From Xestospongia muta (lineage: Eukaryota > Porifera > Demospongiae > Haplosclerida > Petrosiidae): DNA of 64,000 nt. The stretch covers positions 2,180,038-2,244,037 of the forward strand of contig OY848923.1 in NCBI GenBank assembly GCA_963693285.1. The letters are read 5' to 3'. The notes beneath the pieces were generated by a model that had not been told where the DNA came from, made no database searches, and saw only the letters and a program-made list of their open reading frames with translations. The position numbers and the translations under genes are program-made. Positions 1-14,700 of the stretch are shown here, in pieces (the stretch's first letter is position 1; each line of letters starts with the position of its first letter).

Positions 1-1070
1 AAAAAGGACATATGTGTAGTATGGTAGGATATTCTTAGTGACAGTCCTTATTATGATATACACAATGACACTGTAAAGCTATCTATTGTAGTATCCAAGG
101 CACAAAGTTGGCTTCCAGTCTTTATTGTTAAAATTGGAATATCAGCACATTTAAACCACTACAGCTGTCTATACTCCAGGACCTTGTGTGTCATGAAGTA
201 TAGAGTTCAGTGAGAAAGGAAACATTAGAAGGTTATAGAGAGTAATTACTGCATCATTATATTAATCATAAACATCCTGTAATGAGTGAGTCTCAGTTAG
301 ATGCTCCAGATCTGTTACATTATTTACAAACTATTAGCACAATTGTGCATTTAATTCTTAATACACTCAAAATAGCATTTTGTCATTTCAACCATTGTCT
401 TGTTACCATAATTTCATCAATATGACATAAGCCCAATATTGAGTTACCACAAAGCCAAAACTGGTCTAACTCAATATGTATAAAGTCAACTAGAAGCCAA
501 AAGGTACTCCTTGTAGTTTATGTCTAGTAATTGAAGCCATGAGCAAGAGATGGATACTATACAACTTAACTAATTGGATTAGGAACAGTTTAAACAGAGT
601 CTGCTTATAGCTTCAATTGAAGCCATGATTCATTTACTATAGCAAAGTGGATGTAAAAGAAATGTGGTTGTAGATGCAACAAGTTGGCTTTATGCACATT
701 AAGATACACTATAGTTGGCCTTGTAACAACTTAGAATGGGTTTACATCATATTGATGAAACTGTGGTAATGAAGACCACGGTTAAAATGACAAAATGCTT
801 TTTTCAGTGTATTTAACCTAATAATAATTTGATCTCTCTCCAATTAAATTCCAAATTTAAATTTTAAATTTTTGTTAAAATATTAGCAAACATTCCAACG
901 ATAGTAACAATGATGTTTAGGAATGAAATAAAGAAGATTCAAACAATTTACATCTATCTCATTGGAGAAGGAGGGGCTACCTAGCAATACTCAACTCACC
1001 TCATTCATAATTCATAGTGATAGTTCTAAATATTACATATCTAAAATTTATACTTTATTGTGATCAGGTT
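1..1070 (+). repeat. Duplicated upstream segment, copy 1
   Basis: Several blocks match 18711-19335 closely: the opening block (roughly 1-210), a block near 830-890, and the block near 918-1068 that ends with a stretch reading 'ctttattgtgatcagg'. The order of the blocks is the same in both copies and the gaps between them differ. The copy lies about 1.6 kb upstream of the gene 1 start, and its partner about 1.9 kb upstream of the gene 2 start, so it was probably duplicated together with the shared signal-peptide exon. Confidence 0.8.
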
Positions 1071-2375
1071 AGTAGTATGTTAAAAGTTATCTTTGACTGT
1101 TAGTTTGTTTGAAGGGAAACTAATTTTAATCCACCAATGTTTCTACAAGCTAAAAAAGGCTGCTGCTACATTTGTCTAGCTTCATCTATAGAACAGTTAA
1201 TGGATATAATACTATATTCAAAAGTACAACATATTGTTTTATTGTATTTATATGGAAGGTTAATACTATTTTATAATGTTGAGATGAGTATTGTTATCTA
1301 TATAATGGTATGTCCAGTTTATCTTTGTTGTTATTGGAGTAAGATAGGTTATCTCTTCATTAAGCAAGTGATTACCATGTGGTGGTTAACATGTCAGGTC
1401 AACGGCATGACATGATCCCTTTTCACAGTCATGTGCTCTTTATTATAATACCATCTGCATTAGATAAAGGTATCAAGGAATGATAGATCTGTCTCTATGT
1501 ATTTTAAGATTCCATTCTTAAAGAGAACAAGCAACAGTCCTCACACATAGGTTTAGCATCATCCTTGAAAACTTGTTTAGTAAAGTACCACATATACAAA
1601 TTGGTTAGATCTACCAATGTATTTTTACAGCGATATCATTATAACTCATTTCAATTGAATATTGAAATGAGTTGTTGTATTTTTAAAACATTATTGTCTG
1701 ATTTTTTGAATTACAATACTTATTTATTAACTTGATCTAACAAGTAAATGTGTCTCAATAACACTATATAATCACATAAAATAAACATGTAAGCACATGT
1801 AAATATGGATTTGGTTGATCTAAAAATGGTTTGTTCATCTAAAAATTCTTTGGTCATTTATATTTACAAATAATAAGGAATGAGATTGGCAAACATCACA
1901 CACTGTCATCACATAAATATACATTATCAGATCAATGAAAATTCTGTTTAACATCTCATTAGTTAGATAAAATAAATAAATGTTGTAAGGATTATCACTA
2001 TGTAATCTGTGGTAGCTTTGCTGTGTCATTGTGTGTAAGGGCTATAAATATGTGATAATAGGACAAAATACTACATATGTGCCCTTTTTGTTTGTTCAAC
2101 TAAACTAATTATGCAGTGTGTATTGTTAATTTTTTGATGTAGATACAGCTACCCAAGTGGTTGTTAATCAGTCAAAACAACCAATCTATTTTATCAGTGA
2201 ACATATTGAACCTGACTACTTATTATAACATTACTATATTTCAAATAAACATGTAGTGCTGTAATAAATTACAACAAAATTACATTTAGTAAATGACAGT
2301 AAGCAATAGTCACTTCTTTTATTTATAAAGTGACAAACACATCTCCTTTCTACAAATGTAGTAATTGCAGTCATC
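1..2375. other. 5' flank of gene 1, no convincing gene
   Basis: This stretch holds no exon that I can support. The small open frames in it lack domain-like composition and are broken by AT-rich sequence. Parts of the first 1,070 bases recur upstream of gene 2, so the segment is probably a duplicated promoter flank. I see no tRNA or mobile-element gene in it. Confidence 0.6.
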
Positions 2376-2433
2376 ATGATAAGAGTTATTGTCATCTTAG
2401 TGTTACTGAATTTTTTTTGCAATGCTATTAAAA
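2376..2433 (+). pseudogene. Second signal-peptide exon, relic or alternative first exon
   Basis: The frame starting at 2376 reads M-I-R-V-I-V-I-L-V-L-L-N-F-F-C-N-A-I-K and then meets an intact GT donor at 2434 in phase 1. This nearly repeats the true gene 1 signal exon at 2652, and the upstream 80 or so bases are also duplicated (compare about 2285-2375 with about 2555-2650). The phase matches exon 2 of gene 1, so splicing from here would give a usable signal peptide. It lacks the Val-Asp-Ile-Asp extension found in the two intact signal exons. It may be a working alternative promoter exon or a decayed tandem copy. Confidence 0.55.
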
Positions 2434-2651
2434 GTAAATATAACCTTATATGAGAAAATAAACATGCAATATAAATAAACAACATTAAGTCCATACTTAA
2501 CATAACTACTCAAATAAGCATAAAATAAGTAGTAAATAAACAATATTATGTTTGGTAAATGACAGGAAGTCATTACTTGCAATATAGACCCTTACTATTT
2601 ATAAAGGAACAAACAAATCTACTTACTACTTGTGCAATAACTATTATCATC

Positions 2652-2730
2652 ATGATCAGAGTTATTGTCATCTGGATGTTACTGAATTGTTACTGTAATG
2701 CTATTGTGGACATTGACAAAAGAACCAGAG
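2652..2730 (+). CDS. Gene 1 exon 1: signal peptide
   Basis: The exon encodes M-I-R-V-I-V-I-W-M-L-L-N-C-Y-C-N-A followed by I-V-D-I-D-K-R-T-R. This is a short hydrophobic core ending in a small residue, as expected for secretion. It ends in phase 1 before GTAATAAC, and the acceptor at 2778-2779 restores the frame. Almost the same exon begins gene 2. Confidence 0.85.
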
Positions 2731-5700
2731 GTAATAACGACACTAAATAAATATACTTTATGTATTAAATATTTCCTAGGTATTCCTATGGATGTCTCAC
2801 ATGAAGGGAATTTCTTTTGTTTTGCCTTCATAAGAAACAAAGCAAACACGGAATCTGGTGGTGGAGAAGCTCCTAGAAGTCTAGGAATCTTTATAACCAC
2901 ACAAAACTCAAATCCAGTTGGTTATCGGATTAGATCTGGTAGTACTGGCTATGCAAGGACTGGTACAGTCACAGCTGGAACAATTGTAAGGGAAGAATAT
3001 ATGACACCAAATGTACAAGAAGTGAATGCAGCAACAACATCAGTTGGTATAATTGTGGAGACAATTAATTCAAGTCAAACAATTCAAGTGATGGGATTTA
3101 GCGATTATTTTGGTTCTAGTGATGGTTTTCTAGCTGTTCCAATAATACAATATAGATCAAATTTTACATATGGTTATGCAAGTCTGACTGCATCAGCTCG
3201 AAGTTTTAACAGCATGGTAGCTGTAGTTGCTTGTGGTGACATAGCAGTGGATGATATTAGATATTCAACTGAAAATAAAGCTACATTTTTTGTAGTTAGC
3301 TCTTATGTGAAACATGGATTTGCAAATCCTGCAAGTGGAGATTTTTTTTCAGGAGCAATGAGTGAATATAGCACTCTAGGTTTACGAAGAGCAGTCCAAT
3401 ATGATTTTACAGGTTTTCGAGCTAGCTCTAATCAACCAATTGGTTTCATGACTGGGCATGAATGTGCAGAAATACAACTAGGTGAAGATACTTGTGACCA
3501 TATTATTGAACAGATACCTCCATCTTATACATGGGGCTATAACTTTTATGTGGCTCCATTTGAAGAAAGAAGAGGTTATGTATTTAAGGTCTGGCCAAGA
3601 TATGAAGGTACTTCCTTCACAGTATATTGCTCTGATGGAACAAACTTTAACATCTCAAACTTTCAATTTAATGAAATCAATGTAGACAACAGACAAAGGT
3701 TTGAACTAAACAATCAATCTTATTGTTGTATCCAGTCTGATCGACCAATGCTTGTTATGCAATATGGTTTCTCACATGAACATGATAATAACATTCAATT
3801 TGGTGATCCTAATATGGTTTTAGTATCTCCTATCAGCCAGTATTTGAACCAACATGCTTTTACTACTAATGTCAGTATGTATACTAGGGAAAACAATGAT
3901 TTCACACATCACTATATATCAGTGACTGTGTTAGCAAAATACTTTGTTCTTAATGCCATATTACTAGATGGTACACCATTAGAACCTAATGTTACTAAAT
4001 GGAGTATTATTAACTGTAGTCAAAATGATCCATGTGGTTATGGTATTAGTAAGAGAGTTAATATTGGTACTCATACAGTTCAACATACAAACCCTAATGC
4101 TTCCATTAATGTTATTGTATATGGTTGGAGAATTGAAAAAGGATATGCCTATCCAGCTGGATATGGTATGAATCCTATAGGAGGTGAGTAGTATATAAAC
4201 ATTTAACTTTTTTATATTCTTTCAACACACAGAAACATTCTACTCACTTGTTGCAATCAATAAATCAGCACTAGAAAGTAGTCAAGGACCAATGATTGTT
4301 CGAGTATATAGATCAGGAGATGTCAGTCAATCATCAACTGTAAATTTAAGAACATTTACTACATGTAAGTTACGTCAAATGTTGTACTGAATATTTGATT
4401 TAACAATGTTTTCCCTCTTTTTATGTTTATCTTCAGCTTTACACAATGCAGCAAAAAGTCAGTTTAAATAATAATATTGTATAATTAGTTTAAAGTAATA
4501 TCTAATTTGTTAAGAAATCATTAGCTTCATTTTTATCTAAATGACAATAAAGTTAAAATTTCTTTAACATTTCATTATTTTAACATGTGATAAAAAGATA
4601 AACAGAATTATATACATTCAATATTATTCTATAGTTGGAGGTAGTGGTGACCTCATATCACAAACCCAGACAGTCTCCTTTGTATCTGATCAGACATTTG
4701 TAGATACCTCATTTGTGTTCGTGGATGATACTGCACTTGAATCTGATGAAACATTTGGTGTTGAACTTGTTCCAAGGAATGATCTGACTTTTGGCATACC
4801 ATCCAGTGTTATACTGACCATTATTGATGATGATGGTAAGAAATAGTTTATTATCTCAACATTATTATTCTAAACAAATGCAGGTATCACAATCTTTTTT
4901 AATCCTATCCAATATAATGTCACTGAGGGAAATAGTGATATTACAGTTACACTGATAGCTCATACTTCTCAACCACTTCTCACATCTTCTCGTATTAGAA
5001 TAACAGATCAGTCCACAGGATCAGCTACAAGTAAAAATTTATTGGTTTTATATTGATAAGTAGATAATTTGTTTCATAGGAAATGTAGACTATGTAGCCT
5101 TTAATAATGTTATTGATCTTCAAGCTGGAGCTACTGGGTTCACATATAATGTCACTATCAAATCGAACTTAGAAGCTGAACCAATTGAAACATTTAATGC
5201 TATCATGTCATATGTATTAGGAGGGTTTCTCACAATCACTCAAGACATGGCAACAATTCAAATATCAGATGTTGATGGTAAATGTTACTTTCTTATCTCC
5301 ACATTATTAACTTAACACATTCAGGTATACACGTTTTTTTTAATCCTATACAATATAATGTTACTGAAGGAGATAGTGATATAAGAGTTACACTGAGAGC
5401 TCAGACTTCCCAACCACTTCTCACATTTTCTCGTATTAGAATAACAGATCAGTTCACAGGATCAGCTACAAGTAAAAATTTATTAGTTTTACAATTGTTA
5501 AGTAGATAATTTGTTTTATAGGAAATGTAGATTATGTAGCCTTTGATAGTTTCATTGATCTTCAAGTTGGAACTACTGGGTTCACATATAATGTCACTAT
5601 CAGATCAAACCCAGCACCTGAATCAACAGAAAGATTTAATATTATCATGTCTTTTGTATCGGGAGCATCTCTGATAGTCACTCAAAATACAGCAACAGTT

Positions 5701-8700
5701 CAAATAGCTGATGTTGATGGTTTGTCATATAATTTATGTACTAGTAATTGGTTATATTTCACTAATTTTCTTTCAGAAGTTACAATTGGATTTGATAAAG
5801 ATAACTATATAATTGATGAGAACAGAGGTTATGTTACTGTTACTTGTACAGCAAGTGGACCAGTCTTTACTAATGTCACTCTTAATATTCAAGATAGTCC
5901 TAATACAGCACAAAGTCAGTTATCAATATACTATAGTATATCATTACATCACATCTACTATTAGAACCTGATGATTATGTTGGATTTAATCAGAACATAA
6001 TCATACCTCAAGGACAAACCTCAGTATCATTTAATATCATAATTACTAATGATGGTAGATCAGAACATGATGAAGACTTTTCTGCAACAATTAGTCTAGT
6101 TTTAGGAGATAAAGTTATAATTGATGAAAATTCTGCTACAACTACTATAACAATTAAAGATACAGACAGTGAGTAATACAAAGATAGTTATTGTTAAGTT
6201 ATTATTTAAGTCATTACAATAAAAACTTAGTTTATTTAGCTTAATAATGTAATGCTCTATCATGTATTATTAAAGTCCATAATTTAACAGATGTTTAGAT
6301 CATTAGTTAGAACATCATGTAGTGAGAACAATAACAATGTAAGGCAACAATGCCTTTTTATTAATGTTTTATATGTATATGGTCATAACTGTGTAACATC
6401 TGTTTGTGTTGTTATAATACGTCTTGTACATCTGACAGATACCTTTAAAGTAAATATTGAAATAAGTTATAGTGTCTTTAAAAACATTAGTATTTTTATT
6501 GTACAAATGATTAATTCAGGTAATGACCGTAAATTTGATACAATCTTTCATATTAATATACAGTAACAAATTCCATCTATGTAGGTGTATCATTTAGCAT
6601 TGCTATCTCCTCAAAAAACATTACTGTACTGGAAGGTGGATCTGCTAAAATTTGTGTGACCAGAAGTGGTCTTACAGACATAGTTTACCAACTAATGTTA
6701 CAAACCATGACAATACCAGGAGGTGCTATAGGTTAGACCTCATAAAGTTAACTTCTCAGTCATTGTGCTACAAATCAATAGAACCTGATGACTTTCGTGC
6801 TGACCAACAGATACTTAATTTTACTCATAATGTCAACATGATTTGTCGTAATTTTTCAATTGAAGATGACAATTTAGCTTTGGAGGGAAATGAAAGCTTT
6901 AAAGTGTTGTTAAGTTCTACAACACCAGGCTTAGTTAGCTTCAACAACACTGCTTTAATTGTTATTCAGGATAATGATAGTATGTCTCCTAACTTTTGAA
7001 CATGCTCAGAATACTGATCATTTTTGTAGTGTCTTTTTGTTCCTTTCATGCTACACAATATCCAGGAATCGAAGGGGTATCACCAAGAATTTGTTTGCAG
7101 TTAACAAATCCCATTGCCAGACCCACTACTATTACTTTGAATCAAGGACCAGTTATTGGAGTTGATGCTACCGAAAGTATGGAATTTACATTTCGCCTTT
7201 AATATAGCACAATGCTACTATATAGAAAACCATGTCATGTGTTACTACATTTAGGAATCTAACGTGATGATATTATGACAACATTATTTGAAACATTTTC
7301 CTATTTATTTCATGTAGAGAAAGATATCACTGGACTAAAAAACACAGTGGCATTTACAACAAATAATCAAACAGAGTGTTTTGTAATCACTTATACGGAT
7401 GATAATATTTATGAACTTCAGGAAGGTCTGAGTTTGACTGTAAACACTAGTTATTCTGGTCTTTTTGTGGGTGCACCATCATCAACTGTCTTATTAATAA
7501 CAGATAATGATTGTAAGTATTATCAATGAATTAGTCTTTTTGTCATAAAACCTTGTCAGTATAGTTAAAGGTTGTTACCAATCTATTAATTTTTATAACA
7601 CAAATAATTAGAATAATTGTTAAGATTGCAATTTATTTGGTAATACAATTAATATTATTTACAAGCATTCATCTTGTATACAAAGTAATTGATATTTCTA
7701 GTTTGATCAACAAAATTCAAATGATAATAAAATTATTGATATAAGAACTTTAAAAACTTAAGCTAGCTTATATATGAGTCATAATATATACATCCATTGC
7801 TTATGACTCATTTGTCTCTTCTAGTTCTTTCTGCAACATTTAAATACAATACCTATGCAGGCAATGAAAGTGAAACTCTATCCATTTGTGTTCTATTATC
7901 ACATATACCAGCTATGACTGTTATAATTCCATTATCAACTACAAATCCAGGGCATGATTTAGATTCAGCAGAAAGTATGTTTTTTAACTGTACATACATT
8001 GGATGTATGTGTTATTGATGCTTTACATTTATAGAAAATGATTATAGTGGTATACCAACTAACGTCACTTTTACTGTGCAATCAAAGCAAACTTGTTTTA
8101 ATGTTCAGTTGATGGATGACAATGTCCATGAATTTACTGAAGGATTTAATATAAATTTAAAACTGAATGGAACTAATGTATCTACAGGAATATTTCCAAC
8201 AACAACTATCAAGATTCTTGACAAAGACAGTATGTTATAAAGACAGTCAATACATAATATATCAATGAAACTCTTTAATGTCAAGATTTAAGCTCTTTTA
8301 TTTTCTTGTCTACAGGACTCACAATAATATCACAAAATGTAGTTGTACCTGAAACATATGGTCATGCTAGAGTTTGTGCTAGACTAACTGGAACTATAAT
8401 TACATTATTACCTCTTTCTATCACATTTACTCCTAGAGTACTAACAATGCAAGGAAAGCCTCATCGTGGTGCAAGCAGTAAGCGAATAAAAAATACATTT
8501 TACTATCTCTCTCTCTCTCTCCTTTGTCTTCACTAGACAATGACTTTAACCAAACACTGCAAACAGTCACATTATATCCTGGAGACAATGAATTGTGTGT
8601 AAACATTGACATCATTCAAGATAACTTACAAGAATCAAATGAAACTTTCTGTGTTGATCTAACTTCTAATGATTCTGCTGTACAATTTCAACCAGGCACT

Positions 8701-11700
8701 TGTCAGAGTATGGTGACAATTTTAGATGAAAGTAGTAAGTCAACAATATCCATAGTAGTAATTATTACATTGTCTTATCAATAGGAGATATCTATTATTT
8801 ATCTTGAAGATAATTAGAGTAATTGTTAAGATTATAATATATTTGGTATTGTAATTAATATCATCTATAAGTATTTATCATGTCTACAAAGTAATTGATT
8901 TTGCTAGTTTAATCAACAAATTCAAATAATAATAAAATTATTGACATAAGAACTTTAAAAACTTAAGCTAGCTTATATATGAGTCATAATATATATATAT
9001 GTCATTGCTTATGACTCATTTGTTTCTTCTTAGTTCTTTCTACAACATTTGAATACAATAACTATCCAGGCAATGAAAGTGAAACTCTGTCCATTTGTGT
9101 TATATTATCACATATACCATCTATGACTGTTATAATTCCATTATCAACTACAAATCCAGGGCATGGTTTAGATCCAGCAGAAAGTATGTTTTTTAACTGT
9201 ACATACATTGGATGTATGTGTTATTGATGCTTTACATTTATAGAAAATGATTATAGTGGTATACCAACTAACGTCACTTTTACTGTGCAATCAAAACAAA
9301 CTTGTTTTAATGTTCAGTTGATGGATGACAATGTCCATGAATTTACTGAAGGATTTAATATAAATTTAAAACTGAATGGAACTAATGTATCTACAGGAAT
9401 ATTTCCAACAACAACTATCAAGATTCTTGACAAAGACAGTATGTTATAAAGACAGTCAATATATAATATATCAATGAAACTCTTTAATGTCAAGATTTAA
9501 GTTCTTTTATTTTCTTGTCTACAGGACTTACAATAATATCACAAAATGTAGTTGTGCCTGAAAAATATGGTCACACTAGAGTTTGTGCTAGACTAACTGG
9601 AACTATAATTACATTATTACCTCTTTCTATCACATTTACTCCTAGAGTACTAACAATGCAAGGAAAGCCTCATCATGGTGCAAGCAGTAAGTGAATTAAA
9701 TTCAACACATTTTACTATCTCTCTCTCTCCCTCTCCTTTGTCTTCACTAGATAATGACTTTAACCAAACACTGCAAACAGTCACATTATATCCTGGAGAC
9801 AATGATGTGTGTGTAAACATTGACATCATTCAAGACAACATACAAGAATCAAATGAAACTTTCTGTGTTGATCTAACTTCTAATGATTCTGCTGTACAAT
9901 TTCAACCAGGCACTTGTCAGAGTATGGTGACAATTTTAGATGAAAGTAGTAAGTCAACAATAATCATAGTAATAGTTATTTAGTCTTATCGATAGGATGT
10001 GTCAATTATTTATATTAAAGATAATTAGAGTAGTTGTTAAAACTATAATATATTTTGTAATATACTTAATATCATCTATAAGTATTTATCTTGTCTACAA
10101 AGTAATTGATGTTGCTAGTTTAATCAACAAAATTCAAATGATAATAAAATATAGAGAACTATACTTTGAATAAAATTAAGCTAGCTTATATATGAGTCAT
10201 AATATATATATGTCATTGCTTATTAGTCATTTGTTTTTCTTAGCTCTTTCTACAACATTTGAATACAATAATTATGCAGGCAATGAAAGTGAAACTCTAT
10301 CCATTTGTGTTATATTATCACATATACCAGCTATGACTGTTATAATTCCATTATCAACTACAAATCCAGGGCATGGTTTAGATCCAGCAGAAAGTATGTT
10401 TTTTAACTGTACATACATAGAATGTTTGTGTTGTTGATGCTTTACATTTATAGAAAATGATTATAGTGGTATACCAACTAACGTCACTTTTACTGTGCAA
10501 TCAAAACAAACTTGTTTTAATGTTCAGTTGATGGATGACAATGTCCATGAATTTACTGAAGGATTTAATATAAATTTAAAACTGAATGGAACTAATGTAT
10601 CTACAGGAATATTTCCAACAACAACTATCAAGATTCTTGACAAAGACAGTATGTTATAAAGACAGTCAATACATAATATATCAATGAAACTCTTTAATGT
10701 CAAGACTTAAGCTCTTTTATTTTCTTGTTTACAGGACTCACAATAATATCACAAAATGTAGTTGTACCTGAAACATATGGTCATGCTAGAGTTTGTGCTA
10801 GACTAACTGGAACTATAATTACATTATTACCTCTTTCTATCACATTTACTCCTAGATTACTAACAATGCAAGGAAAGCCTTATCGTGGTGCAAGCAGTAA
10901 GTGAATTAAATTGAAAACATTTTACTATCTCTCTCTCTCTCTCCTTTGTCTTCACTAGACAATGACTTTAACCAAACACTGCAAACAGTCACATTAAATC
11001 CTGGAGACAATGAATTGTGTGTAAACATTGACATCATTCAAGATAACATACAAGAATCAAATGAAACTTTCTGTGTTGATCTAACTTCTAATGATTCTGC
11101 TGTACAATTTCAACCAGGCACTTGTCAGAGTATGGTGACAATTTTAGATGAAAGTAGTAAGTCAACAATATCCATAGTAGTAATTATTACATTGTCTTAT
11201 CAATAGGATGTATCTATTATTTATTATACAGATAGTTAGAGTAATTATTAAGATAATAATGTATTTAGTAATACAATATCATCTTGTCTATCCTGTCTAT
11301 ATAGTAGCTAATAATTGCTTGTTAAATTAACTAAATTCAAATGAGCTTTGTGCAATCTTAATAGTAACCTTACCTTTATTGATTATAGTGGCGAGTTTAG
11401 CCTTATTTTAAGTAACTAATTAAACATTTTGCAACATTTTTTTGACTCATTTTACTTTTCTTTCATCTAGCACCACCTATAGTGCAACCAGTATTAAATA
11501 ATGTCACTGGATTTTATAATGAATCTATAAATATTGCATTTGCGATCACTGATGATTACCCGAGAGTGAAACACAACAACATTAAATGGCTATTCAAGTC
11601 ATTAGGTTCTGACATGGTCAAATTCATTAATCCTACTTCACATGATCGTCTCTCTCTAACTATATCCAATGTTCAGTTGAGTAATAGAGGTATGTACATA

Positions 11701-14700
11701 ATGTCTGCAGAAAATGAAGCTGGCTCTGATGTAGCAACAGTCACAGTGAATGTGTTTGGTAAATTTTGAATACATTAAATTTATATCTTCACACATGTTT
11801 ATAGTTAAGGCTTCTTTACAAAACAATACAGGAGGGTCTGTAACAAAAGAAAGAGGACAAAGTGTAAAGTTCAACTGTACTACTGATGGTGTTCCACAAC
11901 CTGATATTGTGTGGAGAAAAAATGGCCAACTTTTATTGAAGACAAACAGAGTAAACATTACTTCATCAGAATCTAATGGTTTCTGTTTGCACTCTATTCT
12001 TGGTGTATTACAACGTACAAGTGTTTTAACAATTACAGATTTGAATGGAAAGGATAATGGCAGCTATTCATGTCGAGCAAGCACTGTTAATGAAGATGAT
12101 AATGGAGTTATATTGATGACACCATTTACATTACAAGTAATAGAACGTAAGTGATTTTCTGTGATTAGATACTAATTGAAGGATATTGTTTTAGGACCTC
12201 CAACCAATTATTGTTTGAGCTTTCCATGTGGTGGACATGGTATGTGTCATAGTTTAAGTAGTGGATATATCTGTGATTGTTATAATGGGTATTCAGGTAT
12301 CAATTGTGAACAAGGTTTGTGATTTCAATAAAGAAATACTTTGATTTTTCATTACAGTTGTTATGGTTTATATTCCACCACAAATTCCACAACCTCCTAA
12401 AAACACTTCCGTAAATCTCCACTCCACTACTAACCTTACATGTAAAGCTACTGGTTCTCCTATTCCTAAAATATTATGGTATAAAGATAATGTGTTAATT
12501 CCCAATGACAACACTGATGTCTCTGTGCTGCTGTTTCCTAAATTGGATTTGAATGATAGAGGATTTTATCACTGTGTAGCTAAAAGTTTAATCAATGGAA
12601 ATCATGTCTCTGTGATGTCTTCAAGAGTGTTATTAAATATTGCAGGTATTTTTGTGTATAATTCATATTGATGCTTATTACAAGTTAGATGTTGTTCAAT
12701 ATGAAGCTAAGATTCAGCTGTCAGGTGATTTTTATGAATCGAGTAATCAAACTGTGTCTGAGAGAGTGTCGGAACTTATTCAAATGGTACAGTTTAATTG
12801 ATACAATAAAGTTTTAGTTATGCTATTTTGTTTTAGAGTAATAATTATCTCTCAGGCAGCAGCTTAACCAATGAACCTAATACTTCAGTTTTTACCATTC
12901 AAATTCTAAATGAATTAAAGTAATAAGTTGCAACTTTTTATATTTATCTCTCATGGTAAATAGTTACACTACAAAACTCTATACTATTCCTATTGTTATT
13001 ACTTTGCTAACCAAAAATGGAGCTACTGAACAATTGAAGAGAGGTGTACAACATCATATGATTAAACTTGGTGAACAACTTCATGTCAATATTTCAATTG
13101 TAGAAGTTGATAGATTTGGTAAGATAACAATTCAATTATATTTGTAATTTTGTTTTAATTTACAAGATGGCTGTCCTTTTGCTAAAACAGTTATACCATC
13201 ACACTCTGCTAATCAGGATCTTAACATCACTCTTTATTGGCCTGAATCTAGTATTGGAGAACAGGCCATACTTAACTGTCCTTGTGGAAACTCAGAAGAT
13301 GAAGGATTGCTTCAAGCCACTCGATATTGTGGAGGAGACTTTACTAGTCGTGCAAAGTGGGCTGAAGCAAATGTAGCAGCTTGTAATTTTAGTGACTTAG
13401 CTCGAGAAATATGCAGGCTAAAAAGTGTATGTTTGTTAATATTAAATATTATATTGTGTGCTTATCATTTTTTAAATTCTATATATAGCTACCAGTAACG
13501 GAAAAGTTGGCACAACTTGAGAAGCTTACACGTGACAGTAGTGCATTAGGTTCTACTGAAGTAGCAGCTAGTGTGAGTGTACTGTTGACTGCTATTGAAG
13601 ATGTATCGCAGAATCTTACAGTAAGTAATTGTTGTATCATGTGATCCATACACTTTGTGTTATATTTATAGTTAAGTAGAATATTTTTGGAAGTGATTGA
13701 CAACATTTTAGATGTCAACAAAATGGTATTACAAAAAAGTCAAGAAAAACTCAACACATCAGCAAAGTTAGATTGATATTTTATATAACTCAATGAAATA
13801 AATATTTGTAGAATTTTGGAAGCTCTAGAGTCAGTTATTGAGAATCTACCTATAACCAATTCATCTGAACCTGTTGTTGTTGCCCAGAAATCATTTGCTG
13901 TATCTGTTCAAGAAGTAAACATGGACGAATTTAAACGTTTTGGGCAAACATTTAGTGTTAATTTTGGAGACTTATCAATTACAAATCAAAGTCTTAATCT
14001 CGATGACTTGACATTTGGAACAGCAAATCAACAATCAACTGCAGCTATTAGTCTACCAAATAATTTATTAAGTGCTATTCCAAGCACAATTAATAGCACT
14101 AGAATAACTCATTCAGTTTTTATAACTGATTCTTTATTTTTAAGAAGAAGTCAGAACTTCCTGGAGGTTGAAAGTCTCATCTTATCAGCTTCTGTTGTTG
14201 GGAGAAAGGCTATAACAGGACTTGATCCTCCTGTAAATCTCAGATTTTTGATCAATCCAGTAAGTACTACTATAAGTTGCTCTTACAATTATTACTTCAT
14301 AGAATTCAAATGGTTCATTTCCACAATGTACATTCTGGAGTCAGTCATTGGATTGTAAGTTCAATATCATGTATATTACGTACTGTAATGTATGAAATTC
14401 AAATTAAAATGGATAATTAGAAAATAATACCAGCTATTTGTTCATCAAATTTTGTAGGAAATGTTCAAAATTATTTTACATATATATAGATGGATATGGA
14501 GACTGGTCAAGTGATGGGTGTCATGTAACCAATAGTAATAGTACAGAGGTGATGTGTGAATGTAATCATCTCACTAGCTTTGCTATATTGTTGGTAAGGG
14601 ATATAATAAAATAGTATATAATATAAAAGATTGTTGAAATTTTTCAGGATGTGTCTCCAAAGGTTCAACCAACTGAGACAACAGGGCTGACCCTATTTTT

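Noticed and set aside
1137..1415. 92-codon open frame in the gene 1 upstream region
   Set aside because: No start context, domain or splice structure supports it; composition is that of random AT-rich sequence.
6291..6566. 91-codon open frame inside the long gene 1 intron
   Set aside because: It is flanked by a good donor (6169) and acceptor (6584) of the Calx-beta exon chain and has no domain-like sequence; a decayed copy lies in the 20.3 kb region.
11656..11958. 100-codon minus-strand open frame over gene 1 Ig exons
   Set aside because: It is a shadow of two real Ig exons and their intron on the plus strand.
12685..12706. Alternative acceptor for gene 1 exon 32 at 12684
   Set aside because: It would either break the phase or need a 31-base intron; acceptor 12706 keeps phase 1 with a 61-base intron.
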